64,000 nt of DNA from Laccaria trichodermophora. Its lineage: Eukaryota > Basidiomycota > Agaricomycetes > Agaricales > Hydnangiaceae. Both the position numbers and the translations under genes were made by a program. The stretch lies in NCBI GenBank assembly GCA_018417955.1, contig JACTVC010000008.1, positions 1,364,001-1,428,000 of the forward strand, given 5' to 3'. The notes beneath the pieces are model-generated. The model was not told the origin of the DNA. It worked only from the letters and a program-made list of their open reading frames with translations, and did no database searches. Below, one piece after another: positions 10,007 to 22,230 of this stretch (position 1 is the stretch's first letter; each line of letters starts with the position of its first letter).

Positions 10007-12853
10007 ATGTTCGCGACTATCTTTGCTATTCTTGCATTTTCAACTATCTCAATATGTAAGTCTCACTCAAGTTCATGTTATCGGCTTGTATTGAATTTAT
10101 CTTTTTCAGATGCCCAATCTACGCCGACTGTAGTTTGTTTTCCCGGCCAATGTCTACAAGGCTATTCCAACACGACCAGTGCGTTCACCGTGTTCTCCTC
10201 CTCCTTGATGTTTAATAAAGACTTTCCTAGTCGGTGCACGACTATCGGCACCTGGCGCTGCCACTGATATCCACCTACTTCCTGGCCAATATACTGCCAC
10301 CACCAGCCCCCAAATCCTTCATAATCTCCTCGCATCCACATCCGCCACCCTCGCTGCCTCGTCAGGCTTTAATTCATCCCTTACCCTGCCACTCAATCTA
10401 GCTCTCCAACCGGGTCTCGCCGTTTACTCGGGCTCTCTGTACTCGGGCCAAGCCGCTTTCTCATCCCTCCCTTCCGCACCAGTTGGCAATTCATCAGTCC
10501 CATTGACTTCCCAGTCTATCGCTCTATCCTCTGGAGTATGGGCCTCCGTCAACGCCGGCTCAAGCAACCGTGTTATCCTGTGGGACTCAATCCCAGATGT
10601 CAGTCAGCTCCCATCCGGCACTCTCGGCACTCTTGCACTCACCGATATTGAATCCGCCTCTTGTTCCCCCACATGTGCCGGCTCGGGCATCTGTACCTCC
10701 TCTGGGACGTGTCAGTGTTCGGCTGGGTTCACCGGGTCTTCATGTGAATCGTGCGCTTCAGGTTTCTTCGGTCCCAAATGTCAAGCATGTCCTTCGGGCT
10801 GCTCTAGCTGTGATGATGGGATTTCGGGGTCTGGAAGGTGTCTGCAACCGATCGTAGCGAACGCCCCTTCGACATGTAATTGCCTCAACGGCGTATGCGG
10901 CTCTAATGGGCAGTGTACATGCAACGCGGGATTCACGACCGCTGCTAATGGAACCGCATGCGCGAAGTGTTCTCCTGGCTTTTTCCTGACTTCTACAGGT
11001 GATTGTCAAGGTGTGTTGCATTCAGTACAGAGAGACATCAATGGAACTAATGATTTGTGCTCAGTTTGTCAATTGGGGTGCACCCAATGCGCTGATGGTA
11101 CTGGGGCGTGCACGACCTGCAAGACAGGATTCTCACAAGATGCCAGCGACAAAACCAAGTGCAACCCTCCCCAATCCATCACTTCCACCGGAACAATATG
11201 TCCTGATGGAAGCTTTGCCAATGGAAACGCCTGCGCAGCTTGCTCCTCGTCGTGTCAGACATGTACAGCAGGGACGTCCAACGATTGTATTCTTTGCTCT
11301 GCAGGTCATTACACTCTCCAAGGCGGATGTGTAGCAGCTAATACCAATGGCGTCTGCGCGGGAACGAACCTCATTGCCGACAACAACAGACGCGAGTGTG
11401 ATAGTGAGTCTCAATCTTTATTCTTCTTTGACGTTACCCTGATTGCTTTTCAAGGTTGTGGTGCCAAGTGCACATCATGCATTATACCCAACTTCAACGT
11501 GGCATCTACTGTCAACCAGAAACAATGTACTGGCTGCATACCTGGTTTTTTCCTTTCCAACGGTACATGTGTGAACGCCTGCCCATCAGGTACATTCGTA
11601 TCCCCTCAAGATAATCTTACGTGTCTTCGTACGTCCAAAACACCTGTCTGCGTGATTGCATATCCTTACCATTCCTTATAGCTTGTGATTCGACATGTGG
11701 CACTTGTGCCGGATCCTCAACATTTTGCCTGACTTGCTCTTCTAATCAACTCGCCTCGGGCGGTAAATGTGTTGCAACCTGTCCTTCCAACACTTTTTCG
11801 GCTTCAGGCTCATGCCTTACGTGTCATCCGGATTGCGCCACCTGCTCAGGAGCTTCGTTCAATCAATGCACAAGTTGCCCCTCGAGTCGGCCAGTGCTCA
11901 TCAATGGTCGCTGCCTCCCTACATGCAGCAAATCACAGTTCTTTGATCCAACAACTTCATCGTGTCAAGCCTGTGATTCCAGCTGCTCGAGTTGCTCTGG
12001 CGCTGGACCCAATAATTGTCTTGCTTGCTCAAGTGCTACTCAAGTTCTTCGGAAGGGAACATGCGTTGCCTCGAATTGCCAAAGTGGGACCAGCGTCATT
12101 GCTGGGTTGGGCGTTTGCCTCTCAGACCTTGTGAACGTACCACAGGTATCAGGTACAAGCACCCTAGCACCCCTTCCAACAATTACCGGCCTCAGCACAC
12201 CAACCGCCATCAGCAAACGTCGACCCCTGGAGTGGTGGGAGATCCTCCTCATGGCGCTGGGCTGCGCCTTCATCTTTCTTGTAGTCATATGGTGCTGCCG
12301 TCGTCATCGAAGGAAACAACGTGCCAAGAAAACAGCGTTATTTGCTACTGGCGTTGTAGTCAACCGTGGCAAGACCAGCTGGCGTTGGCGGCTTATCCGC
12401 TTTGGCGAGAAACTCTTTGGACATCATAGGAGTACGCGTGTGGTCCCTGTACTTCCGGTGCATGGGTCACATAGCGAATCGATGAAGTTGACCAAGATTC
12501 ACACCTCAGATATATCGGGGCCGTCGCCGCTGCACGGTTCGACGGGAGACGAAGAAGATATGGTCAGGCTGATCGGCTCGTATCAGCGACCAGTGTCTCC
12601 TGAGCCGTCGAGGTTCCATACCCATCACCATCGTCTGACGCCGGTAGACCAGCGTTCGATAAGCGAAACGAGCCACGTTTCGGCGCCGTCGATATACTCG
12701 CAGATGACGGGTGTCCCTAGACGCGTGCCGGATCCTCGACAGCCTGTGAAGAAGGAACTAACGTCTCGTTTTTCGTCGAGCACGCTAAGCTCAGGAGAGT
12801 ACCTTTTGCCACCTACGAATCAGAAGAGCTCGAAGAACCCATTCTGGAAATGA
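10007..12853 (+). CDS. Secreted/type I membrane protein with furin-like (growth-factor-receptor-type) cysteine-rich repeats
   Basis: ATG at 10007 begins a signal peptide (MFATIFAILAFSTISI). Introns follow at about 10056, 10179, 11010, 11403 and 11628. The ectodomain first has a Ser/Thr-rich region with a beta-type fold feel (10240-10650). EGF-like modules (CAGSGICTSSGTCQCSAGF, CNCLNGVCGSNGQCTCNAGF) and many furin-like repeats of the C-x2-C-x3-C type come next (CDSTCGTCAGSSTFCLTCSS, CHPDCATCSGASFNQCTSCP, CDSSCSSCSGAGPNNCLACS). A single transmembrane helix (WEILLMALGCAFIFLVVIWC, about 12232-12290) precedes a basic stop-transfer sequence and a 180-residue cytoplasmic tail rich in Ser/Pro/Arg, ending KSSKNPFWK. 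The architecture resembles a receptor without a kinase. Such proteins are widespread in Agaricomycetes; the ligand is unknown. Confidence 0.85.
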
Positions 12854-13381
12854 GGTTTTCGCTCGTTCCCTTCTTTGTTCGGTTATTTTCTAGACATTTT
12901 TATGCATTGTGACACGATATTACGCTTACTGATACGCTTATGCCTTTGCTTACGGACATCTACTAATTTTGCATGGGACTATTATCCACTTATGTACCAC
13001 AATATGTAGCTATACTTGCACTTATCATTATACGAAATGTGAATTCTGAGTGATGCGCTTGTGATGATCAAAGTTGTCGAAAGGCACTGTGATTGGGAAG
13101 AGTGTTTGAGGAAAGCTTGGACTGCTGAATTTGATGCATTGATGAGTCCAATGCAGGTGTGTCACTCAGCGTGACAGTGGTCAAGTTGACCACCACTCAT
13201 GCCCCAAGCACAACACTGATACTACCCACTAGTACTGATTGTGACTCCCTCTTCAGATATGGCTTGGACACCTCTCCTCTTGCCAATGGACCACAAAGTC
13301 ATTCAGATGACATCTGATCATCATTTGGCTGAGTATCTGTTACAAAGGAATGTCAGAAGGCAAACCAGTGACTGGAGGGCT

Positions 13382-14292
13382 TAGTGTTTAAAAGTCTGGT
13401 CTGGTCTGGTTTTTTGATGCCCCTGGGCTTTAACTGTAACCGTAACTGGTCTGCATTTTTCCCAGATGTCAAACAACTGAACCGGACCACAAAAAACTGC
13501 AGTCTGCAGTCTTTTTGTGGTCTATAGACTGGTCTTGGTCTTCTTCGGTTTTAACCAGTTTAAGACTGGTTTTCTGGCCAATATTTTAAAATTATGAATT
13601 GGTAAATTTGTTAACATTTTTCGTAGCTTTAAAAAGAGCCCAAGAATGTTAAATTCTGTTGAGAATTGGTGTTTCTATAAAAAAAGTCTTGTACATCTAC
13701 TGTGATACAGGATTGGGAGGGAATGCCCAGAGGCCATAGTCAAACAACAGTATATAGCTAGGCTTGGATATCTTACATAATAAATTGATCTTTTGTCTTG
13801 AACCACCATCTTGTCAGCAGTCTTGCCATCCTCTTGCACTACATGCCATAGAGCTTTGTATATCTGTACTTCCTACAGTATGCATAATCATGTTGGGCCA
13901 GCTGAGCATCTTGTAACTGCTCATTGCTCACTTATGGGTGTTGATCCCAGATCCACCCATTCTTGCCTCCTCCTTCCCTCTTGGCTTCAGCTATGTGAGA
14001 AGTTCAGAGTGAACACTTCACATCTACTATTTTTAACAAAATTATACATTTTTATTTATATCTTTGTCAATTTTGGACCAATTAATATGTGCTTGGGTGT
14101 GTTTTGAAGGGTATTTAGTGGGCTACAAAAAACCAGTCCTAACCAGTTAAGACCGGTTCATTTAGACCAGTCTTTTTGCAGTCTTTAGTTCTCAAAAATA
14201 AAAAAACTGGACTGCAGGTCCGGTTTTTTGTGGTCTTGGTCTGATCTGGTTATGGTCTTTTTCCAGTCATGAGACCAGACTTCCAAACACTA
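13382..14292 (-). mobile_element. hAT-type MITE 1 (split by a nested insertion)
   Basis: Ends are TAGTGTTTAAAAGTC...CCAAACACTA. The flanks carry a perfect 8-bp target duplication GGAGGGCT (13374-13381 and 14293-14300). Terminal TAGTG and an 8-bp duplication are hallmarks of the hAT superfamily. No transposase is encoded, so it is non-autonomous. The interior is packed with short gaccagtctt/aagactggtc motifs in both orientations. It is about 590 bp without the nested insert and is the inverted counterpart of MITE 3. Confidence 0.85.
13701..14020. mobile_element. 320-bp insertion nested in MITE 1 (solo-LTR-like)
   Basis: Comparison with the intact MITE 3 shows that about 320 bp are extra here. 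The segment is bordered by a duplication acatctact (13693-13701 and 14020-14028); the exact ends are ambiguous by one or two bases. Read as TG...CA it looks like a solo LTR, with a tatata stretch at about 13752 and an aataaa at about 13779. The duplication, 7-9 bp, is longer than the 5 bp usual for LTR elements, so another element type is possible. Confidence 0.5.
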
Positions 14293-14855
14293 GGAGGGCT
14301 GCCTGGAGGTCAGAGTTGGAAAAAGAGAGTCATGTGGGTGCACCTCCAGTTATCTGTTCTCACACTCAAGGCCTCTTTGAATACCAATCATACAAGATTA
14401 GCTTGGAAAGTCCATTGGAATGGAAGTGGAGAATCTGTTGAATGTCAGAGATACTTTAGATGTGTTCATTGAGGTTCAGATCTTCCAGCTCTTGAAACAA
14501 TCAGAGTCTGCTATCAAAGTTCTGTGTAATGTGCAGAATAAGCTTCAGAAGCTTTGTGTAAGTATTCATTATCACAAGTTTTGGCCTTTTTATTAATTAT
14601 TATTATTATTTTTTTGCAGTTTTCAAGTGATCAATCTGAGGGTGAGAGCCAGGCTTTTCAACACAACTTAATGGAAGAGATAACATGTGGTGAGGATGGG
14701 GATGTGAGTGAGGATGGGGAAGTGAGTGAGGAGGAAGATGGAGACATGGTTGTTGAGGAAGCTGGTAAGTATCTTTAATATTTTTTAAAAACCCAGTTGC
14801 TCAGTTGTTCAAACAAATTGCTCCCAGTTATTGTGGAAAGAAACTCCCCTAAGAG

Positions 14856-15451
14856 TAGTGCTTGGAAGTCCAGTCCCAAGACTGGAAAAAGACTGCAACT
14901 GGACCAGACCAAGACTGCAAAAGACTGGACCTGCAGTCTTGGTCTTTCAGAAGATTTGAGATCACAAGACTGCAAAAAGACCAGTTAACGTGGACTGGTC
15001 TTGTCGGTTGAGACCGGCTTTTTGTACCTATATAATAACCCTTCAAAACACACCTAAGATCATATTTTTAGGCCAAAAACTGACAAAGATACATGCAAAA
15101 CTGTAAAATATTTCGTGAAAATAGCAGATGTACCTTAGTATTTTTGTAGATACATCAATTCTCAACGGAATTTAATGTTCTTGCACTTGTTTAGAAGCTA
15201 CGAAAAACGTCAATAAATCTACCAACGCACAATTGCAAATTTTAATACATATTTAGTCGAAAAACCGGTCTTGAACTGGTTGTAACCAGTTTGGACCAAG
15301 ACTGGTCCAAAGACCGAAAAAGACTGCAGTCTTGGTCTTTTCCGGTCCTGGTCCGGTTTTTTGAGGTTTTAGGAATTGTGTGGACTGGTCTGGGTCTCGG
15401 TCTTTTCGTTTTGGGCCAAAAAACCGGACTGGACCAGACTTTCAAGCACTA
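14856..15451 (+). mobile_element. hAT-type MITE 2
   Basis: 596 bp with ends TAGTGCTTGGAAGTCC...GACTTTCAAGCACTA and a perfect 8-bp target duplication CCTAAGAG (14848-14855 and 15452-15459). It shares its interior with MITE 4 in opposite orientation, and more distantly with MITEs 1 and 3 (for example the tttttcgtagctt/aagctacgaaaaa core). It sits inside an exon of the broken gene; without it the frame reads VERNSPKRKKRQLEE. Confidence 0.87.
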
Positions 15452-17884
15452 CCTAAGAGGAAGAAAAGGCAGTTGGAAGAATCTTCCAAGGAAATACTCT
15501 CCTTTGAAGCATTTGACAGCCTTCCTGTCCTCTCAAGAAGTGCACCAGAATGGAATAAGCTTCTGGCTGAGAATCCTCAGTTTTGGAGAGAAATGCCTTG
15601 AGTGGCATCAAAAATTGGAACAAGCATTTGTTCTGAAAGAGGTAAGACCTCTCCTTCTTATAGTTTCTGTCTTTAGTTACTTAAACACTGCAGGATATAA
15701 ACCTGCCACAAGACCTGGTTGACAAGCACTATTCAGCCATTGTTTTGGTGCTCAGAGAAATATGCCAGGTAAAGGCCAAAATTTACAAACAGACTTCTTG
15801 GATTGTCATAGTCAAGGCAAGAAAATAACTTTTATTGCCAAAAGTATCTGACTATTTCTAGGACTCAAAATTGGGACAGATGATCTGCAAATGGAGTGAT
15901 CCAAAGGGTTTGCTTTATGAAAAGGCTTACATATACAACACCTTATCCAGAGGCACTGCATCACAGACACTTTGAGTCTTGTGCTAGAAAGCTGGACCCC
16001 AAAAGAGCATTCCTTTGGTGGAAGTGCTGTTAACTCTGTTCAAGAATTTCCTATCTTTTCCAATGTATGTTTTCTAATTATTGGCTAGATATTAGCTAAA
16101 CTTTCAATAGATTTCACATTCAAAGAATATTGCAGATGGAAAAGCATTGTTTTATGCACTTAAGAATAATCCTGGTATTATTCCAATTCTTGCATACCCA
16201 TCTTCAGTTTTTTTCCTCCTCAGCCAGGCAAATTTTACAAGAGCTGTTAAAGAGTGGCTCATATGTGCACTTGAGTCCCTGTCATATGATGTAGGTCTCA
16301 TATTTTTTATGACCTGGATGACATATTTATAAGTTATAAGGTAGAGGACATTCACTTACTTCTAACGTCATGTGCTGTTACATTTCTGTGACATCCCATT
16401 CAAATTAAGAAAGTTTGCTCATAAAAATGAAAGAAAAGAGTGTATGATATTCTCATTGAAATTTTAATGAAATACAGTTCCATAGAATTGTTCAAATGTA
16501 AGTTAGAAATGTATGTACAAGTTTACAAGCATCAATCATGAGTTATGGGTCCAAGCGATGGAAAATATAAAAGTATGTACTATAATGAAAGTGAATTAGG
16601 TTGAGAAGGGAGAAGGTCAGTTTATTTTGGCCTTTTCCATGTCATCCATGAGTGTTTGTGGAAGGATACAATGTCCACAATATCTTTGTGCTTTTCCCAT
16701 TCCAGACATGTCGGTTTCTAGCCTAGGTAGGGATTTATGTGCGATGTGACACATATAATTGATGTATTCAACAATATTTTGGGTCAGGAACTGCAAATAT
16801 CAATTTTTCTCCCATTTTTTTTCTTTACATCTTAATAGTACTACATTTAGAGTAACTCTATGGAATTACATTTGGCAAAAAGTGTTTCTGTTGCCAATGG
16901 CAAAGAATTTTGTAAAAAAGTACCTTTCTTGGAACAGTCACACTTGGCACATGATGTTGGAAGCAAGTGGATGTCCTCTATCTTAGGTTAGCCTTTTGGG
17001 AGATCAGCCAGGTTGTGAAACACTTTATTGACAAATAATTCAACATTTGAAGGCAATTTGAAGGGCATTACAAAACATCTCCCAAAACTAGAGCAGGTGG
17101 CACAACAAAATCTTGCAAACAAGGGTTTTTTGGCCATCCTAAAAAGAACAGTTAACTTTAGGGAACAATTTGGCCAGGCCAAAAGGGAAGCTCATGCCTA
17201 TCATACAGTAAAATTTTCCAAGTCTTTATTATGTTCGACTCTGAAACATTCACAGATGGACCAAAAAGTGATTTCAGCACCAGATAGCATCCCTTGTGGC
17301 AAATGCAAAACATGCTATCTTGAGGCTCCAGAAAACCAGTGTATTCAAAACATTTCTGTTAAGGTTGAAGAAATTGATTCCACCTTGATTGGTCATGGGG
17401 TGTCTCTTGTGGATAATGCTGTTTTTGTGCAAGCTCAGGTAAGAACATTCTTTAGCAGTAGAAAAATCAGCTGATGTTCAAGTGTAGGAGGACAAAAAAT
17501 ATAAAAGAGCACCACCACCTGTTCATCACCCATCAGAGTTGGGTCTCAAAAGATATGATTAGAATGAAAAAATATTTCAATGCTGTGGCCAGTTTATCTA
17601 TAGAATTGTTGACAGTGATACAGATAAGCTAGTAAGTTTCTTGACACTTGAAACTTTGGTAAACTTTTAATCATTTTCTAGTTGGATGTGTGGATCTATG
17701 GAGCATTTTCTCCAGAATTACTGGAATGCCTGAAGAGGAATCACAACACAGCTCGGAAATTGAAAGAGATCAAACACAGCCAGCAGTTTGATTTTTATTC
17801 TGAAGGCCAAATGTGGCCCCAGGGAAGTTGGGCTCCAATGGGTGGAATCCCTGGAGATTGCTGTACAATGTACTCTGGCATGGA

Positions 17885-18457
17885 TAGTGTTTGGAAGTCC
17901 AGTCTTGTAACTGGAAAAAGACCATAACCAGACCAGACCAAGACTGCAAAAATCCGGACCTGCAGTCCGGTTTTTTTATTTTTGAGAACTAAAGACCGCA
18001 AAAAGACCGGTCTAAATGAACCGGTCTTAACTGGTTAGGACCGGTTTTTTGTAGCCCACTAAATACTCTTCAAAACGCACCCAAGCACGTATTAATTGGT
18101 TCAAAATTGACAAAGATATAAATAAAAATGTAAAATTTCGTTAAAAATAGTAGATGTACAAGACTTATTTTATAGAAACACCAATTCTCAACGGAATTTA
18201 ACGTTCTTGGGCTCTTTTTAAAGCTACGAAAAACGTTAACAAATTTACCGATTCATAATTTTAAAATATTGGCCAGAAAACCGGTTAAAACCGAAGAAGA
18301 CCAAGACCAGTCTATAGACTGCAAAAAGACTGCAGACTGTGGTTTTTTGTGGTCCAGTTCAGTCTTTTGATGTCTGAGAAAAATGCAGACCAGTTACGGT
18401 TACGGTTTAAGCCCAGGGGCATCAAAAAACCAGACCAGACCGGACTTTTAAACACTA
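17885..18457 (+). mobile_element. hAT-type MITE 3
   Basis: 573 bp with ends TAGTGTTTGGAAGTCC...GACTTTTAAACACTA and a perfect 8-bp target duplication GGCATGGA (17877-17884 and 18458-18465). It is inserted in a coding exon: the host reads TMYSGMDADSIEA once it is removed. It is an intact reference copy for MITE 1. Confidence 0.87.
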
Positions 18458-19029
18458 GGCATGGATGCTGATAGCATTGAAGCAATCCATGCTTTATTTG
18501 ATGATGCAGAGGTATGTTCTTCAATATTTCTCTTTTATAATTTATGACAAATTAAATAGGATGGAATAATTCTTGATGAAAGTGTTTGCCCACACCACCC
18601 AGGCATTGTCAAAGATCTTCAAGAGATCTCAATGGGCCAATGGCAGCAGACCAGTTGGGCACATCTGGTGCAACCCAGTACTGCTGTCACAACTATACCA
18701 GCCCTTTACACAAGGATAAAGATGCTACTAGAGGATTGTGTGCTCAATATGAGCTTTGTGCTAATGAAGAATTGGATGAGTATGCTTTTGTATATTGAGA
18801 TTATAGGATTTACATCATTTCAAGATTAAACTCTCTCTGGTATGTTAGAGCTTCTATCATGATTCAACTTTTACAAGTAATTCTGGCAGGACTTTTCATG
18901 GAGGTAATGCACATTGTACCATGCTCCCGGCCCCTTCAGGAAACCCTGGCGATCCCAAAAAAATATCTTCAGGAAAGCACAAGACAGAGACACAGAAAAA
19001 TGCTGCTGCTGCAGATAAATACTACAGAG

Positions 19030-20620
19030 TGAGGCTTATGAATGAATGCATAATGTCTGTCCACCGTCAATTTGACGATATGCACCATGTTCTGTCATCA
19101 AAGGAAAAGGGCATCAAAACGCAAGGAGAAAGTGTACCTCATCAATGACAAAATTCAAATCACTCGTCGTAATCGTCTGCCCATCCAACAACCCCGTCCC
19201 CTCCATCCCAGCATGGCCCACACTCCTACTAGCCTGCTTAACAACTATCATCTCCTGCACCATCTCCCCTTCATTCGCATTCAAAAAATTTGCAAGCTTC
19301 TTTGCCCCCAGGCTCATGTACAGCATCGAGAACCTCCTCAATGTAGGAAGGGTGACTGTGAATGTAGGAAGGGTGACTGTGCTGCGATGTCTGCAAGGAG
19401 GAGGCTTAGGTGACGGTGGGTTGCGTCTGTTGACAAAGGCTGCTGGGTGGACATTGGGGATTTGAGGGAGAAGGTGGGGGAGAGGAGGGCGTTCATTGCA
19501 ATGGGGTTGTTGTAAGGTGGTGGGTTTGTGGTGATGGATTCAATTGGTCAGCTTTAGTGAATAAGAGAAATGAAGACAAAGTGCCTATCCTCCACATATC
19601 ATTTTGGCATATTGTTCCCATACCGTTCCTTGGCTGTATTGGTGATGTTGTCATCCAACCTGCTGGGTGAAAGGGTGTGGCATACAGCAAACAACGCGTA
19701 CATCCTATCAAGAGTCTTGCTGATCTGTTCAGGTTATGAAGGTCTCTCCAGATGCAGATTGAAATCAAAAAGACAGACCTGATCCTACTGGTAAATCCTG
19801 GTATGGTATTGTTGCATGCGCATGATGAAGTTTAAGATCGTCATGTAGGTGCGAATGGCATCAGGGTAACGGCAGAGCATGATGTAGCAGAATCCAATGT
19901 AGTAGTATGTGGCGACATGGCAAGCTGTCACACAGGTGAAAGGTGACTATCACATCAATTAGTCAGAATCATCATACAGGGATGACGATGATGATGGCAC
20001 CTTTTGGTTGAGTTCAACACTCTCCATGACTTTCAGTGCAAGGGTATAAGTCTCCAAGGAAGACATGCATGCGGAGGAGACCAATGATGCTGAAATAACC
20101 CAACATCCGGTATAACGGTCGTTGGCCATACTCGCCAACGATCTTGCTATCAACGAAATCAGGAAAGTTTGAATGAAAGAAAGGAGAAGGGACGCGATTT
20201 CTTCTGGGGATTTACCCTCTCTTTGTGCAACGACATGCCATTGATTTTGGATTTCTGCATGAGAGTATAGGACATTGAGGATGCTGTAAGAGCTCCAGAC
20301 GTATGTTCCAAGGTGAACGATGTGCGAAGGCTATGGAAAGGATACTAACTGGGCCACCCTCTGCCGACATCTGGAGTTCATCGTCTGTTTTTGACTTGAC
20401 GCGCGAGCACCAGGTGCAGAAGACTTGATATTGGTAAATAGATTCGTCAATGATATCCAAAAGTAATTGTTCAGGCAATTCAAGTTGAACTTGTGCTCTT
20501 CAAGCCTCTGAATTGGTCCCTTGGCTTCCGTAACAAAGAAAGCATGATCTTGCTCTGGCAATTTGAGCCTGGGATACCTCAAGAGTAACTCTGCCAAAAA
20601 GGAAATGAGAGGTAAAGAAA
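19030..20620 (-). pseudogene. eIF3 subunit l pseudogene
   Basis: From right to left the minus strand reads the order of translation initiation factor eIF3l: LELPEQLLLDIIDESIYQYQVFCTW (about 20400-20480), [44 protein letters not shown] (about 20060-20150), [33 protein letters not shown] (about 19860-19920), RTYMTILNFIMRMQQYHTRIYQ, DRMYALFAVCHTLSPSRLDD (about 19660-19720), NITNTAKERYG, LGAKKLANFLN (about 19290) and MVHIVKLTVDRHYA (about 19050-19090). The frame is lost at GGAGACTTATACC (one base too many). A stop replaces Tyr in YHTRIYQ-stop-DQ near 19790. The C-terminal part is scrambled after VIDE. It is a recognisable but dead copy; traces of introns suggest it arose by DNA duplication rather than retroposition. 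Confidence 0.75.
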
Positions 20621-20844
20621 CTGGTGAAGGTGAAGATTACAAAGGCATACGGGCCTGGTATTTTGTGGTCGACACCGCAGTGAAGTCAACAGAACTGGCC
20701 AAAGAGTTGTGAGTGTTGTGGGCAACAGGCAGAACATTTTGTTCAAAACAGAGAACGAGCTTTGACTGGTCAGGCAATAAAGAAGCGACACAAAAAAAAA
20801 ACACTGTTTATTGACAGGCGAGCTGCAGCTTCATTCTGGTTGAT

Positions 20845-20847
<3 letters not shown>

Positions 20848-20880
<33 letters not shown>
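20848..20880. repeat. Homopolymer run of about 33 T
   Basis: A T tract of about 33 bases, an A tract on the minus strand. It could be the tail of a retroposed sequence, but no flanking duplication was found. Its exact length is likely to be polymorphic or mis-assembled. Confidence 0.7.
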
Positions 20881-20881
<1 letters not shown>

Positions 20882-21290
20882 AAAAAAGCTTCAAGGATTG
20901 GACATTGAGCACACCACTCACTGTCTGTGGAATGAGAGTTTCTAGCATAGACAGGTGTTGATGTAATTGATCAGCAGACCAGCCTTCATCCCTTTGAATA
21001 GAATCAGTTGCCGTTGCATGATCTTCACCTTCCTTCAACTTTAGGATGCCAGACTCGACGATGTTGAATTTCTCCAGATGTTCGTGTTTTATATTCAAGA
21101 ACAAATACGTCTAAGGCCAATGTCATTCAATCAGCTCGCAACATCTCTGTGTTGGATCTGGCTGATACTTACCTGCAGTGCCTCAAGCCTTTCTGCCAGC
21201 ATCTTGAGAGCCCTGTCAAGTTGGTCAACCTCATCGTGTTCTGCTCCTCCGTCACTCGAGTTCAACTCTGGACAGCCCAGATCTTTTTCA
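20881..21290 (-). pseudogene. Fragment of an unrecognised acidic, helix-rich protein
   Basis: Two minus-strand exons join across an intron (about 21104-21173). The first encodes SSDGGAEHDEVDQLDRALKM and LAERLEALQ; the second encodes NIKHEHLEKFNIVESGILKL, GWSADQLHQHLSMLETLIPQ and VSGVLNVQSLKLFS. The heptad-like leucines suggest a coiled coil. The frame runs into the A tract, so the 3' end is missing or replaced. No family recognised. It lies just upstream of the eIF3l pseudogene and could be an unrelated dead gene. Confidence 0.35.
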
Positions 21291-21629
21291 CCTCGTCACA
21301 GGCATCGTTGTAGACTTGAACTCAGTCTCTGATGGTAGTAATTCGCTATGTTTGGTTTGAGTAAGAGAGTGCAGTGTTGAATCCGAAAAAAATGAGAAGG
21401 TTTTGTATTTGGAATGTGCGAGTGGTCCAAGAGCAGTCTAACTTCTGAGGCATTGTGGGCCAGGCATGGGCTATGCCACAAATAACATTACAGATGTTCA
21501 CTGGGAGTCAACGGAACTTTGACCAAATGTGATGTGTGACAGTGCGTTGATGAGTGTGACTTTGAACTTGTCACATAGACTTGTCACAATATCATCACCT
21601 TTAACATTGTTGGCCAACCCCATCATCAT

Positions 21630-22230
21630 GCCCAAACTTGTTGGAGAATCAGTCATCCCTTTGCCTCAAAGCTCAAAGGGCAAAACGCAAGCATGCAGTG
21701 AGATTCACTTTATCAGATCCGGAACTTTCTTGGCTTTGTCTAGGGATGGGAATGGTCAGGGTGGAGATGACGCTGAATCAGGCTACAAGTTTGTCTTTCC
21801 GAAGTTGAATCTTCTTGAATTATTTTGCTCATGGTGGCTGAGGATAGGCAAGCCGATTAATTCTCCATCTCCAAGGCTACGGACATCCACAACAACAAGT
21901 TCGATGGGGTAGCCCCATCTCCCCAAGGGGTGTCTTAGATCTCAGTGTCACGCCACAGGAATATGTGTCTTTCGTCGACTATCTTGAAATCCAGGTGGCG
22001 CAGTTTGGGTTAGACACTGGTCTAGTCATGCATTTTCAAACAGCTCCAGCACTTATAACTTCTTAGATCCTACCAACAACAATACCTTGATTGCTGCGAA
22101 CTTGTGGAAGTCATTCACTCTCGCGCCTGTAAACAATCAAGTTTCCCTCACGATTATTTCCTGTTCACCGTGGCACTATGTTTTTACTTTTTTATTTATT
22201 TGCCTTGTCAGCTTTTATTTATTCCCGTAC
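21630..22230 (+). pseudogene. Esterase-like phytase-family gene fragment
   Basis: The plus strand reads GTFLALSRDGNGQGGDDAES, then SISKATDIHNNKFDGVAPSP, GVLDLSVTPQEYVSFVDYLE, VAQFGLDTG, LWKSFTLAPVN and PHDYFLFTVA. These match, in order, the secreted phytase-like esterase family (conserved ARDGxGRGGDD, DATDIHGTKFD, VSFVNYLD, PDDYFLFTAxDNDF). A base too many at the CCCCAAGGGGTGTC junction (about 21930) breaks the frame, and the parts before and after are absent. It is a partial remnant. Confidence 0.6.

Larger units (their letters stand above)
13050..18830 (+). pseudogene. Unrecognised multi-exon gene broken by three MITEs
   Basis: Coding remnants with plausible GT...AG introns run along the plus strand between and across the MITEs. 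Pieces include MIKVVERHCDWEECLRKAW, an acidic region (EEITCGEDGDVSEDGEVSEEEDGD, about 14680-14765), PVIVERNSPKRKKRQLEESSKEILSF (14822-15505), a fragment near 15540-15600 ending NPQFWREMP, a Cys cluster IPCGKCKTCYLEAPENQC (17290-17345), LDVWIYGAFSPELLECLKRN and MDADSIEAIHALFDDAE. Removing each MITE with one copy of its target duplication rejoins the reading frame: DWRA/AWRSELEKE, SPK/RKKRQLEE, MYSG/MDADSIEA. The insertions therefore hit exons. Additional stops and frame changes exist (for example near 14420 and at 15599), so it is probably dead. I do not recognise the family. The basic and acidic tracts and the Cys cluster would fit a nuclear or transposon-encoded protein, but that is only a guess. 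Confidence 0.5.

Noticed and set aside
20848..20880. Reading the T tract as the poly(A) tail of a retroposed eIF3l copy
   Set aside because: The tract lies upstream of the eIF3l remnant in its own orientation, and intron traces remain, so retroposition does not fit.
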